From: CALOBA01 sp942491465 | Lineage (GTDB): Bacteria > Pseudomonadota > Gammaproteobacteria > Chromatiales > Chromatiaceae | Reading direction: 5' to 3' | Assembly (NCBI GenBank): GCA_942491465.1 | Contig: CALOBA010000037.1 | Coordinates: 12,625-76,624 of the forward strand | DNA length: 64,000 nt | Shown here: positions 28,246 through 40,208 of the stretch, in pieces | Layout: the number at the start of each line of letters is the position of its first letter | Position numbering within the stretch: position 1 is the stretch's first letter | The notes under the pieces: generated by a model | Told to the model about the DNA's origin: nothing | What the model saw: the letters and a program-made list of their open reading frames with translations, nothing else | Databases searched by the model: none | Translations under genes and position numbers: made by a program

Positions 28246-29649
28246 ATGGCCCCGAGAACCCTTTACGACAAGATTTGGGACGAGCATGTGGTCCGCGTGG
28301 ACGAGCACGGCACCACGCTGCTCTACATCGACCGGCAGCTGGTGCACGAGGTGACCTCGCCCCAGGCCTTCGAGGGGCTGCGCCTTGCCGGGCGCAAGCC
28401 GCGCCGGCCGGAGGCCAACCTGGCGGTGCCCGATCACAACGTGCCCACCACCGACCGGCATCTGGGCATCGTCGACCCGATCTCGCGGCTGCAGGTGGAG
28501 ACGCTGGAGGCGAACTGCCGCGAATTCGGCATCCAGCTCTTCGACATGGGTGATCACCGCCAGGGCATCGTCCATGTGGTCGGCCCCGAGGAGGGCTTCA
28601 CGCAGCCCGGCATGACCATGGTCTGCGGCGACAGCCACACGGCCACCCACGGCGCCTTCGGCGCGCTGGCCTTCGGTGTCGGCACCTCCGAGGTGGAGCA
28701 TGTGTTGGCCACGCAGTGTCTGCCCCAGCGCAAGGCCAAGACCATGCTGGTCAGCGTCGAGGGTGCGCTGGGCGCCGGCGTGACGGCCAAGGATATCGTG
28801 CTCGCCGTCATCGGCGAGATCGGCACCGCCGGCGGCACCGGCCATGTCCTCGAGTTTGCCGGCGACACCATCCGGGCGCTGAGCATGGAGGGCCGGATGA
28901 CCGTCTGCAACATGGCCATCGAGGCCGGAGCGAGGGCCGGTCTGGTGGGGGTCGACGAGACCACGATCGACTACGTCCGCGGTCGGCCGTTCGCCCCCGA
29001 GGGCGAGCGCTTCGAACAGGCCGCCGCCCATTGGCGCAGCCTGACCACGGACGCGGGCGCCGCCTTCGATCGCGTCGTGCGCATCGATGCCGCGAGCATC
29101 CGCCCGCAGGTCACCTGGGGTACATCGCCGGAGATGGTGCTGCCGGTGGACGGCAATGTGCCGGACCCGGACGAGATCGCCGACCCGGTCAAGGCCGGCA
29201 GCATCCGCCACGCGCTGGCCTACATGGGCCTCGCACCCGGTGCGCCCATCGCCGAGATCCGCCCGGACAAGGTCTTCATCGGCTCCTGCACCAACGGCCG
29301 CATCGAGGACCTTCGCGCCGCCGCCGAGGTCGCCAAGGGCCGACGCGTCGCCGACTCGATCAAGCTCGCGATGGTCGTGCCGGGCTCCGGGCTGGTCAAG
29401 GCCCAGGCCGAGGCCGAGGGGCTCGACCGCATCTTCATCGAGGCCGGCTTCGAGTGGCGCGACCCCGGCTGCTCCATGTGCCTGGCGATGAACGCCGACC
29501 GGCTGGAGCCCGGCGAGCGCTGCGCCTCCACCAGCAACCGCAACTTCGAGGGCCGGCAGGGGCAAGGCGGGCGCACCCACCTGGTCAGCCCGGCCATGGC
29601 CGCCGCCGCCGCGGTCGCCGGCCGTTTCGTCGACGTCAGGGAGCTTTGA
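28246..29649 (+). CDS. leuC: 3-isopropylmalate dehydratase, large subunit
   Basis: 467 residues from the ATG at 28246 (GGGAG upstream). With LeuD it isomerises 2- to 3-isopropylmalate in leucine synthesis, using a 4Fe-4S cluster. Visible: DHNVPTTDR, VCGDSHTATHGAFGALAFG, the cluster cysteines in FIGSCTNGRIEDL and DPGCSMCLAMN, and the C-terminal STSNRNFEGRQG. leuD begins 3 bases after. Confidence 0.97.
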   Translation: MAPRTLYDKIWDEHVVRVDEHGTTLLYIDRQLVHEVTSPQAFEGLRLAGRKPRRPEANLAVPDHNVPTTDRHLGIVDPISRLQVETLEANCREFGIQLFDMGDHRQGIVHVVGPEEGFTQPGMTMVCGDSHTATHGAFGALAFGVGTSEVEHVLATQCLPQRKAKTMLVSVEGALGAGVTAKDIVLAVIGEIGTAGGTGHVLEFAGDTIRALSMEGRMTVCNMAIEAGARAGLVGVDETTIDYVRGRPFAPEGERFEQAAAHWRSLTTDAGAAFDRVVRIDAASIRPQVTWGTSPEMVLPVDGNVPDPDEIADPVKAGSIRHALAYMGLAPGAPIAEIRPDKVFIGSCTNGRIEDLRAAAEVAKGRRVADSIKLAMVVPGSGLVKAQAEAEGLDRIFIEAGFEWRDPGCSMCLAMNADRLEPGERCASTSNRNFEGRQGQGGRTHLVSPAMAAAAAVAGRFVDVREL

Positions 29650-29652
29650 GCC

Positions 29653-30294
29653 ATGCAGCCTTTCGAGAACTTTCGCGGCGTCGTCCTGCCGCTGGACCGC
29701 GCCAACGTCGACACCGACGCCATCATCCCCAAGCAGTTCCTGAAGTCCATCCACCGCACGGGCTTCGGGCCGAACCTGTTCGATGAGTGGCGTTATCTGG
29801 ATCAGGGCGAGCCCGGCCAGGACTGCAGCGGTCGGCCGCTGAACCCGGATTTCATCCTCAATCACCCACGCTACCAGGGTGCCGACATCCTGCTCGCCCG
29901 GCACAACTTCGGCTGCGGCTCGTCCCGGGAGCACGCCCCTTGGGCGCTGGCCGACCACGGCTTCCGGGTGCTGATTGCGCCGAGCTTCGCCGACATCTTC
30001 TACCAGAACGCCATCAAGAACGGCCTGCTGCCGGTGGTGCTCGACGAGGCGCTGGTGGATGCGCTGTTCGAACTGGCCATGGGCGAGGCGCCGCTGGAGA
30101 TCGAGGTCGACCTGCACAACCGGCGCCTGCATCCCGCGGGCGCCGAGGCGGTCGAGATCGTCCTCGACCCGTTCCACCACCACTGCCTGATCCACGGCCT
30201 GGACGACATCGCGCTGACGCTGCAGCAGGAGGAGGCGATCACCGCCTATGAGCAGCGCCGCCGCGGCGATGCGTCGTGGCTGTTTCCGGCCTGA
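29653..30294 (+). CDS. leuD: 3-isopropylmalate dehydratase, small subunit
   Basis: 213 residues. Swivel-domain partner of LeuC. Motifs: LDRANVDTDAIIPKQFLK, RYQGADILLARHNFGCGSSREHAPWAL (positions about 74-100) and FADIFYQNAIKNGLLPVVL. Starts 3 bases after leuC, so clearly co-translated. Confidence 0.96.
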   Translation: MQPFENFRGVVLPLDRANVDTDAIIPKQFLKSIHRTGFGPNLFDEWRYLDQGEPGQDCSGRPLNPDFILNHPRYQGADILLARHNFGCGSSREHAPWALADHGFRVLIAPSFADIFYQNAIKNGLLPVVLDEALVDALFELAMGEAPLEIEVDLHNRRLHPAGAEAVEIVLDPFHHHCLIHGLDDIALTLQQEEAITAYEQRRRGDASWLFPA

Positions 30295-30341
30295 TACGGG
30301 GCAGGTCCTGCCGACCCGGTGGACGCCTGCAAGCCGACGAG

Positions 30342-30376
30342 CCCTTTGCGCCTTTGCGTCCTTTGTGCCTTTGCGG
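30342..30376 (+). repeat. Short tandem CCTTTGCG-type motif between leuD and leuB
   Basis: Four imperfect units of CCTTTGCG/CCTTTGTG in a row (30342-30376) followed by GTGAAC. The motif resembles short phrases scattered through proteobacterial intergenic DNA. It lies in the 118-bp leuD-leuB gap. Confidence 0.45.
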
Positions 30377-30412
30377 TGAACGGGACGCGGCGAACCTGAT
30401 GAGATTCGATCA

Positions 30413-31498
<1,086 letters not shown>

Positions 31499-31654
31499 TC
31501 CGACGCCGGGCGCCGGACGGTCCTGCTGCGGCAGCCCAAGCGCCCGTGGCGCGGCAGCTTCGGCATCGAGATGCCGACACTGTGACCGATGCGGCGAAAC
31601 CGCCGCCATTAACGTTGTAACTTTTAGCAAACACAAGCGTTTGGGGACAAACTG

Positions 31655-32794
31655 TTGAGTTCAGCAATCAATCGGGTCGGCTTCGTCGGCTGGCGCGGCA
31701 TGGTCGGGTCGGTACTGATGGAGCGCATGCGCGCCGAAGACGACTTCGCCCGGCTGCCGGAGCCGGTCTTCTTCAGCACCTCCCAGCAGGGCCAGGCCGG
31801 GCCGGATGTGGGGCGCGGCTCGGTCGCACTTGAGGATGCCCACGATCTGGACGCCCTGGCGCGGATGGATGCCATCGTCACCTGTCAGGGCGGCAGCTAT
31901 ACCGGTGCCGTGTTCGAGCCGCTGCGCGCCCGCGGCTGGAAGGGGTACTGGATCGATGCCGCCTCGACGCTGCGCATGGCGCCGACCAGCACCATCGTCC
32001 TCGACCCGGTCAACCGCTCGGTAATCGAGCGCGCGCTTGCCGCCGGCCAGCGTGACTTCATCGGCGGCAACTGCACCGTCAGCCTGATGCTGATGGCCGT
32101 CGGCGAGCTGTTGCGCCGCGATCTGGTCGAGTGGATCAGCGCCATGACCTACCAGGCCGCCTCCGGTGCCGGTGCCCGCAACATGCGCGAGCTGCTCGCA
32201 CAGATGGGCGCACTCCACGGCAGCGTCGCCGCGGCCTTGGCCGATGCCGACAGCGATATTCTCGCCATCGATCGCGCGGTGACTGCCGCAATGCGGGCCG
32301 ATGCCTTTCCGACCGACCTGTTTACCGCGCCCCTCGCCGGCAGCCTGCTGCCGTGGATCGATCGTCCGGTGGAGAACGGCCAGTCCCGCGAGGAATGGAA
32401 GGCGCAGATGGAGGCCAACAAGATCCTCGGGCGCGAGGCGACACCGATCCCGGTCGACGGCACCTGCGTGCGCATCGGCGCCATGCGTTGCCACAGCCAG
32501 GGCCTGACCATCAAGCTGCGGTCAGATCTGCCCGTCGACGAGATCACCGACATCCTTGCCGGTGCCAACGATTGGGTCGATGTGGTGCCGAATGAACGTG
32601 AGCGCAGCATCGCCGATCTCTCGCCGGCGGTGGTCACCGGCACGCTGCGGGTACCCGTGGGCCGGTTGCGCAAGATGACCCTCGGGCCGACCTATCTGAA
32701 TGCCTTCACCGTCGGCGACCAGTTGCTTTGGGGAGCGGCCGAGCCGTTGCGTCGGATGCTTCGATTGCTGTGCGATTGGTCCGCCGAGGGTTGA
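31655..32794 (+). CDS. asd: Aspartate-semialdehyde dehydrogenase
   Basis: 379 residues from TTG at 31655 (GGGGAC 9 bases before). Makes aspartate semialdehyde for lysine, threonine, methionine and peptidoglycan. NVGFIGWRGMVGSVL-like VGFVGWRGMVGSVLMERM, STSQQGQ, the catalytic cysteine in FIGGNCTVSLMLMA (C140) and the YQAASGAGA loop are seen. It follows leuB by 156 bp with no gene in between, and fimV follows as in Pseudomonas. Confidence 0.95.
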   Translation: MSSAINRVGFVGWRGMVGSVLMERMRAEDDFARLPEPVFFSTSQQGQAGPDVGRGSVALEDAHDLDALARMDAIVTCQGGSYTGAVFEPLRARGWKGYWIDAASTLRMAPTSTIVLDPVNRSVIERALAAGQRDFIGGNCTVSLMLMAVGELLRRDLVEWISAMTYQAASGAGARNMRELLAQMGALHGSVAAALADADSDILAIDRAVTAAMRADAFPTDLFTAPLAGSLLPWIDRPVENGQSREEWKAQMEANKILGREATPIPVDGTCVRIGAMRCHSQGLTIKLRSDLPVDEITDILAGANDWVDVVPNERERSIADLSPAVVTGTLRVPVGRLRKMTLGPTYLNAFTVGDQLLWGAAEPLRRMLRLLCDWSAEG

Positions 32795-32843
32795 CGCCCG
32801 ATGCCGAGGCGGTCCGGTGGGTGCGCCATTCGCGCATCTTGGG

Positions 32844-32872
32844 TTGGCCATGAATGACCGATCGTCTATAGT
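32844..32872 (+). promoter_or_regulatory. fimV: Sigma-70-like promoter upstream of fimV
   Basis: TTGGCC, a 17-base spacer, TATAGT. Expected start near 32880, leaving a leader of about 230 bases. No gene lies in 32795-33110 and I see no riboswitch. Confidence 0.5.
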
Positions 32873-33110
32873 CCTCGCGAGGTTGTCGACCTGGAGCCCT
32901 TGTTGTGAGGCCGGCCCCGGCCAACGTCGCCCGGGTAGGACAATGGATGCACTTGGTCGGTCGCCGCAGACCCGGTTTTTCCCTCGACCGGATCGACCGC
33001 CTCGGCGGCATGCGCACATGCGCACATGATCTTTAGGACCAGCGGGACGCCGACATCCGCGCCGTCTCGATCAGGCCTCGACCTCAGTTGATCCACCAGG
33101 AGCTCAGACG

Positions 33111-36100
33111 TTGCGTATCTCGATCATGCTTGCGGCGTTGCTCGCCCTGCTTGTCACCGCTGACGCGCTGGCGCTGGGGCTGGGCGGGCTGCGAACCCAA
33201 TCTGCCCTGAATGCCCCGTTCTACGGCGAGATCGACCTGATCGGGGTGGACCGGGAGGAACTCGACACCGTAACCGCCCGATTGGCCTCCGCCGAGGCGT
33301 TCGAAAAGGCCGGCGCCGATCGGCCGCACTTTCTGACGCGGCTGCGGTTCGTGACCATGATCGGGACCAGCGGTCGGCCGATCATCCAGGTCACCAGTCG
33401 GGAGCCCATTCGCGAGCCGTACATGGATTTCCTGGTGGAGGTAATCTGGCCGGAAGGCACCTTGGTCAAGGAGTACGCGATACTGCTCGATCCTCCCGGC
33501 ACCACCGGCCGTCCGGCCCCGGCCATCGCGACCCCTGCGACCGCCCTCCCCCCCCCGGAGCCGGCGGCTCCGCGGCCCCGCACAGCGGCGCCCGTGGAGA
33601 CCAATCGGGCTTCCCGCCCCGACCGTCCTCCGGCCCCGGCGGCGGCTACCCCGGCACCACCGCTTCCCGAGCCGCCTGGTGACGAGCTGGTCGCGCGGGC
33701 GTCCGCTGCCGCCGAGGCGCCTCCCCGTAGCGTAGCCCCCGAAACGCCATCCGCGCGACAGCCATCCCCTAGCGCGACGGCCGGTGCCGACGTCACATCA
33801 GCCCGTTCCAATCCGCCGATGCAGCCCGAGCAGCCGCCGGGCTCCGCCGCCAGCGCGGCGCCGGGCTTGCCGCCGTCGCCGCCACCTGCGCTGGCTTCAG
33901 AGCCGCCGGCCGGTCCTCGGTATCCGCTGCGTTACGGGCCGATCAAGCCTGGTGACGGCCTGTGGCGTATTGCGCGCAAGCTCGTCCCCACGGGCGCATC
34001 GGTCGAGCAGACGGCAATGGCGTTGTATCGCAGCAACCAAGGCGCCTTCGTCGGCGGAGACATCAACAAGCTGATCATCGGCCAAACGTTGCAGATCCCC
34101 TCCGAGGCCGAGCTGCTCGCCTTGGGCGCCGGCGAGGCCAAGGGCGAGTTCATGCGCGCCTTGGCCGGGGGCAAGGTCAGATCCGCGCCGCTCTCCGGGG
34201 CCGCGCCGGATGGCGAGAATCCGGCCCAGACGCCGGAAGCACCGCGACTCACGATCGTCGGCGCCCCCGAGGACGCGGCAGCCGAGGATGCGTCCGACAG
34301 CGGCGGTGCCGCCGAGGCTGCGGACAGGCAATCCGCCGCGGCGGCCGAGCCCGAGTCGCCGACCGACATCCCACCGCAGCAGGTCGCCGGTCTCCAGGAG
34401 GACTTGTTGTTGGTTCGGGAGACAAGCGAGACGAATCGTCAAGAGACCCAAGAGCTGCGGCAGCGTATCGGCGGGCTTGAAGAGCAGCTGCGGGATATCA
34501 AGCGTCTGCTGGAGGTCCAGGCCGAGATCGCCAGACTTCAACTTGAGCAGACTCGCGCACAGATGTCTGGGGCTCAGGTCGGTGCCGGCCCCGCACCGGG
34601 CGGTTCGCCGCTGGCACCCACGCTCGGCGCGCCGGGGTCGGCCTCGCCTGCTCCTTCAGCGCTGCCGTCAACCGCGCCGACACCGATTGCGACGGCCCCG
34701 GCGGCGATTCCACCACAACCGCAGCCCGCCGCCCCGGGGAGCGCCGATGCAGTGTCAAGGGCTCCGGCACCGCAGGACGCGTCGGCTGATGCCGGAGGTG
34801 CCCCCTCCCCCGGGCTCATCGCGTCGGTTGTCAGCGCCATTCCCTGGTTGGCGATCCTGGCCGGCGGCGTGGTGATTGCCGTAGGCGGCCTGGGCGTGCT
34901 CGCATGGCGTCGTCGGCAGCGGTTGGCAACCACATCGCCCGAAGACGATCTGTTCGCGCCGCCGGCGGTCGCGGAACCCCCACCTCCGCCCCCAGCTTCC
35001 ACGCGTGCCGCAGCGGCCGAGTCGGCCGCTGCGCAGGCCCCGAGCAAGCCTGCCGTTGCGCCCCCTTCGGCAGCGGCAGCCGCCAAGGCCGCAGCGCCCG
35101 AGGCGTCGCGACCGCCGCAGGCTGCGGCGCGTCCCAAACGGCGCCCCGCAAAGGCCAGGCCCGCGCCCGCACCACCCGTTGTCCCACCTGCGACCGAGCC
35201 GGAGTCCGAGCCCGAGTTTGACCTTGCCCATGACCAGACCATGTCGCTCGACGACATGGAGCCGAGTGATTCCGTTGCGAAGGGACCGGCGAGCATCTCT
35301 CCAGCCCCGGCCATCAAGCCTCCCGGCGTCGATGTGCAGTCCGGGTTTGCTTTCGGGGTCGGTTCCAGCGTTGTCCCCGGCCAGGCCGAGACGCAAGAGG
35401 CGGATGTGATCTCCGAAGCGGACATCTATATCCTTTACGGCCGTTATCGCGAGGCGGAGTCCTTGTTGATCGAAGAGCTCGATGCGGCTCCCGAGCGGGT
35501 GGATGTCAAGTACAAGCTGGCCGAGGCCTATGTCGCCGGTGAGAACCGCCGCGGCTTGGCCTCGCTGGTCGAGCAGATGCGTGGCGCGGGCGAGGATGCA
35601 CACGATCCCACCCGCTGGGAAGGGTTGTTGCAAGCCCTGGAGAGCATGCCGGCATCCGTAGGCGCGGGGCCGTCGTTGCTGCCGCCAAAGGAGTCGCGGC
35701 TGAGGCCCGCTGCCAAGCCTGTGCAGCGCCCGGTCGCGGCCGAGCGCCCCGCGGCCCCGGTCGATACGCTCTCCGACATGGGCGTCGAGTTCGCCGACGA
35801 GGCCGCCAGTCTAGAGGTCGATTCCGATTATTCGGTCGGGCCATCCAGCGGGCAGCGGTTGCGGGACGAGGTCGCGGACGACATGGAGGTTGAGCTGCAG
35901 GATCTCGATCAGCTCGGGCCCGTCAGCGAGGAGCCGAGCCTTGGGGATCGGCAAGCCATGGAAGCACGCATGGGTGTGGACCCGGAGACGACGGATGTGG
36001 ATCCGTTGGATCTGGATCTGGCGGGTTTGGATGGGATCGAGGATGACTCCGAGCCCCCTGCCGCGGACGTCGGCCGGACAGGACGCGCCATCGAATCGGA

Positions 36101-36530
36101 GCCGGTGGATGAGCCGGCCGCTGGGGCATCGGCGGCAGACGATCTCTCCGATGCCCTCGACCTCGATCTCGCCGAGCCCTCGACCTCCTCACCGTCGGAG
36201 CCCGTCGCGCCCAGACCGCGCGCGGCGCCTCCGGAGCCTCCGGAACTGGACCCCCTCGAGGACCCGCTTGCGGATGGCGGCGCGGATGATTTCGATGCCG
36301 ATAGTGCCGAGCCCGAGCTTGAAGACAGCATCTCAACCGACGTCTTGTCGTCGCAGTGGCGCGCCGATTCCGGCCTCTGGGACGAGGCCGGTACCAAGAT
36401 GGACCTAGCGCGCGCCTACATCGAGATGGACGACGCCGATGCCGCCCGCGCAATCCTGGAGGAGGTCAGACTGGAAGGCAACGAAGACCAGCGGGCGACC
36501 GCGACAGAGATGCTGAAGGAGTTGGCTTGA
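33111..36530 (+). CDS. fimV: FimV/HubP-family polar peptidoglycan-binding protein
   Basis: 1139 residues, TTG start with AGGAG 8 bases before. Signal peptide, then the conserved N-terminal domain (LGLGGLRTQSALNAPFYGEI). A Pro/Ala-rich linker leads to a LysM-like domain at about 260-330 (RYGPIKPGDGLWRIARKL, KLIIGQTLQIP). A coiled-coil (about 425-485) follows, then one transmembrane helix (about 567-600, WLAILAGGVVIAVGGLGVLAW), and an acidic cytoplasmic region with TPR-like pieces (SEADIYILYGRYREAESLLIEEL as positions about 765-787). The C-terminal FimV domain ends TKMDLARAYIEMDDADAARAILEE (about 1091-1115). The family organises cell poles and type IV pili. Same position in Pseudomonas, between asd and truA. 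Confidence 0.93.
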   Translation: MRISIMLAALLALLVTADALALGLGGLRTQSALNAPFYGEIDLIGVDREELDTVTARLASAEAFEKAGADRPHFLTRLRFVTMIGTSGRPIIQVTSREPIREPYMDFLVEVIWPEGTLVKEYAILLDPPGTTGRPAPAIATPATALPPPEPAAPRPRTAAPVETNRASRPDRPPAPAAATPAPPLPEPPGDELVARASAAAEAPPRSVAPETPSARQPSPSATAGADVTSARSNPPMQPEQPPGSAASAAPGLPPSPPPALASEPPAGPRYPLRYGPIKPGDGLWRIARKLVPTGASVEQTAMALYRSNQGAFVGGDINKLIIGQTLQIPSEAELLALGAGEAKGEFMRALAGGKVRSAPLSGAAPDGENPAQTPEAPRLTIVGAPEDAAAEDASDSGGAAEAADRQSAAAAEPESPTDIPPQQVAGLQEDLLLVRETSETNRQETQELRQRIGGLEEQLRDIKRLLEVQAEIARLQLEQTRAQMSGAQVGAGPAPGGSPLAPTLGAPGSASPAPSALPSTAPTPIATAPAAIPPQPQPAAPGSADAVSRAPAPQDASADAGGAPSPGLIASVVSAIPWLAILAGGVVIAVGGLGVLAWRRRQRLATTSPEDDLFAPPAVAEPPPPPPASTRAAAAESAAAQAPSKPAVAPPSAAAAAKAAAPEASRPPQAAARPKRRPAKARPAPAPPVVPPATEPESEPEFDLAHDQTMSLDDMEPSDSVAKGPASISPAPAIKPPGVDVQSGFAFGVGSSVVPGQAETQEADVISEADIYILYGRYREAESLLIEELDAAPERVDVKYKLAEAYVAGENRRGLASLVEQMRGAGEDAHDPTRWEGLLQALESMPASVGAGPSLLPPKESRLRPAAKPVQRPVAAERPAAPVDTLSDMGVEFADEAASLEVDSDYSVGPSSGQRLRDEVADDMEVELQDLDQLGPVSEEPSLGDRQAMEARMGVDPETTDVDPLDLDLAGLDGIEDDSEPPAADVGRTGRAIESEPVDEPAAGASAADDLSDALDLDLAEPSTSSPSEPVAPRPRAAPPEPPELDPLEDPLADGGADDFDADSAEPELEDSISTDVLSSQWRADSGLWDEAGTKMDLARAYIEMDDADAARAILEEVRLEGNEDQRATATEMLKELA

Positions 36531-36621
36531 TCGCGCAGATCATCGATGCAACCGGCCTTAGGCGGGCTCCGAGCGTTCTCAAGCCGGAGGGTGGCCCCAG
36601 CGGACATCGGCGCGACGCTCA

Positions 36622-37476
36622 ATGAGCGCCTGCCGCCGATCTGGACCGCGGGATGGGCACCACCGGATCGCCATGGGGATCGAGTACGACGGGACGCGCT
36701 ACAGCGGTTGGCAGATCCAGCATCATGCGCAAACCGTTCAGGCAGTGTTGACGCGGGCGATTGCCCAAGTGGCGGATCACCCGATCACATTGCACTGCGC
36801 GGGCCGAACCGATGCCGGGGTCCATGCCCTCGGACAGGTCGTGCACTTCGATACCGCGGCCGAGCGCACGCTGCGATCTTGGGTGCTCGGAACCAACGCC
36901 AATCTCCCGTCCGATATCTCCGTGCGCTGGGCACGGACCATGCCCGTTGAGTTTCATGCCCGCTTCAGTGCGATTGCCCGCCATTACCGCTATCGTATCC
37001 TGTGCCGTCCGACACGCTCCGCCCTGGCGCACGGCCGAGCCGTCTGGAGCCACCGGCCCCTGCACCTGGAGCCGATGCAGCGAGCTGCCGCGGCCTTGGT
37101 TGGCCGACATGATTTCACGACCTTCCGCGCACTGGCCTGTCAGGCGAAGAGCCCGGTCAGGACGATCCACTACTTGTCGCTGGAGCGCCATGGCGACCTC
37201 ATCGAGATCGCCGTCGGTGCCGACGGGTTCCTGCACCACATGGTGCGCAACATCGCCGGCGTCCTGATGAAGATCGGGCGAGGTGATGCCGATGCAGGCT
37301 GGACGGTCGATCTCCTTGCGCTGCGGGACCGGGCCAAAGGCGGCGTCACGGCACCTCCCGACGGACTCTATCTATGGCGGGTGGATTATCCCGACGCGTT
37401 TGATCTGCCGCGGCCCGAATCGGTGATGACGCCTTGGGATGCGTTTCGCTCGGACCCGTCCGGCCGTCACAAATAA
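36622..37476 (+). CDS. truA: tRNA pseudouridine(38-40) synthase
   Basis: 284 residues. Isomerises U38-40 in tRNA anticodon arms. Catalytic aspartate in AGRTDAGVHALGQVVHF (D64), plus EFHARFSAIARHYRYRI and FLHHMVRNIAGVLMKIG. The first 17 residues are not conserved, and a start at the inner ATG (36673, MGIEYDG) is possible; neither has a strong ribosome site. Confidence 0.95.
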   Translation: MSACRRSGPRDGHHRIAMGIEYDGTRYSGWQIQHHAQTVQAVLTRAIAQVADHPITLHCAGRTDAGVHALGQVVHFDTAAERTLRSWVLGTNANLPSDISVRWARTMPVEFHARFSAIARHYRYRILCRPTRSALAHGRAVWSHRPLHLEPMQRAAAALVGRHDFTTFRALACQAKSPVRTIHYLSLERHGDLIEIAVGADGFLHHMVRNIAGVLMKIGRGDADAGWTVDLLALRDRAKGGVTAPPDGLYLWRVDYPDAFDLPRPESVMTPWDAFRSDPSGRHK

Positions 37477-37498
37477 ACTGGTTGAAAAGGGGTTGAGC

Positions 37499-38108
37499 AT
37501 GCGAACCCGGGTCAAGATCTGTGGTCTGACGCGCATCGATGATGTCCGTGCGGCGGTCGCGCTGGGGGTCGATGCGATCGGTCTGGTCTTCCATCCGCCG
37601 AGCCCGCGGGCCGTGACGCCCGCGCTGGCGGCACAACTGGCCGAGGTCGTGCCGGCCTTCGTCACGTTGGTGGGCCTGTTCGTCGATGCGAAGCCGGCGA
37701 CGATTCGCGAGACCCTGGAGCAAGTTCCCCTGGGCGCCCTGCAATTTCATGGACAGGAGGCGCCGGAAGACTGCGAGGGCTACGGGTTGCCATGGCTGAA
37801 GGCCATCGCGGTACGGCCAGGCGTCGACTTGCAGCGCGAGGCCGAGCGCTATTTCCGCGCGGCGTCGCTGTTGTTGGACACCTACGACCCGCACCTGGCA
37901 GGGGGCACGGGGCGCCGCTTCGATTGGGACCTGGTGCCTTCGTCACTTGCCGACACCATTGTATTGGCCGGCGGGCTCGACCCCGGCAACGTGGCCGAGG
38001 CGATCCGCCGAGCTCGCCCCTATGCCGTCGACGTCAGTGGCGGCGTCGAGTCGAGCAAGGGGGTCAAAGACCAGGCTAAAATGCAAAATTTTTTCAGAGG
38101 GGTACGCA

Positions 38109-38128
<20 letters not shown>
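37499..38128 (+). CDS. trpF: Phosphoribosylanthranilate isomerase
   Basis: 209 residues from the ATG at 37499 (AAGGGG upstream). Third step of tryptophan synthesis. RVKICGLTRIDDVRAA with the catalytic Cys, VGLFVDA, LQFHGQE and LAGGLDPGNVAEAI with DVSGGVE are diagnostic. Its end overlaps trpB by 20 bases. Confidence 0.96.
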
Positions 38129-39343
<1,215 letters not shown>

Positions 39344-39347
<4 letters not shown>

Positions 39348-40171
39348 GCCGAATAGCCCCAATGTTCGAGCGCCGGCGCCAAACCGGCGGCACCGCGCTG
39401 GTGCCCTTCGTCACCGCCGGCGATCCGGCGCCGGACGCCACCGTGCCGCTGATGCACCGGATGGTCGCCGCCGGGGCCGACCTCATCGAGCTCGGCGTGC
39501 CGTTCTCCGACCCCATCGCCGACGGGCCGGTGATCCAACGCGCCACCGAGCGGGCCCTGGAGAAGGGCGTCATGCTCACGGACGTGCTGGACATGGTCCG
39601 CCGGTTCCGCACGGAAGACGACACCACGCCGGTGATCCTGATGGGCTATCTGAACCCGATCGAGGTCATGGGCTACCGTGAGTTCGCCACCGCGGCGAAG
39701 GCGTCCGGGGTCGATGGCGCGCTGATCGTCGACGTCCCGCCGGAGGAAGGCCATGAGCTGGTAGGGGCGCTGCGCGACGAGGGGCTGGACCTGGTCTACC
39801 TGCTGGCCCCGACCTCCGATGCCGAGCGCATCGAGCGCATCGGCGCGGTCGCCTCCGGCTTCGTCTATTACGTCTCGGTCAAGGGTGTGACCGGTGCCGG
39901 GCACCTCGACCTGGACGCGGTGGACGCCAAGGTCGGCGAGATTCGCCGGCGCATCGACCTGCCGGTCGGTGTCGGCTTCGGCATCAAGGACGCGGAAACG
40001 GCCGCGGCCGTCGCACGGCTCGCCGATGCGGTGATCGTCGGCAGCGCCATCGTCTCGCGGATCGAGGCGCTGGCGGACGAGCCGGGACGGGTACCTGCCG
40101 TCATCGGCGACTTCCTCGGCGAGCTGCGTGCCGCCATTGATCAATCCGACAACGAGGGGCAGCATGCTTGA
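39344..40171 (+). CDS. trpA: Tryptophan synthase, alpha subunit
   Basis: 275 residues, GTG start overlapping trpB by 4 bases. Cleaves indoleglycerol phosphate. Catalytic Glu in ADLIELGVPFSDPIADGP and Asp in VDGALIVDVPPEE; YYVSVKGVTGA and GFGIKDAETA are seen. Confidence 0.96.
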
Positions 40172-40208
40172 GCGAGGCTCGCGCAAAGAAGGTCGCGCAG
40201 ACAAGACC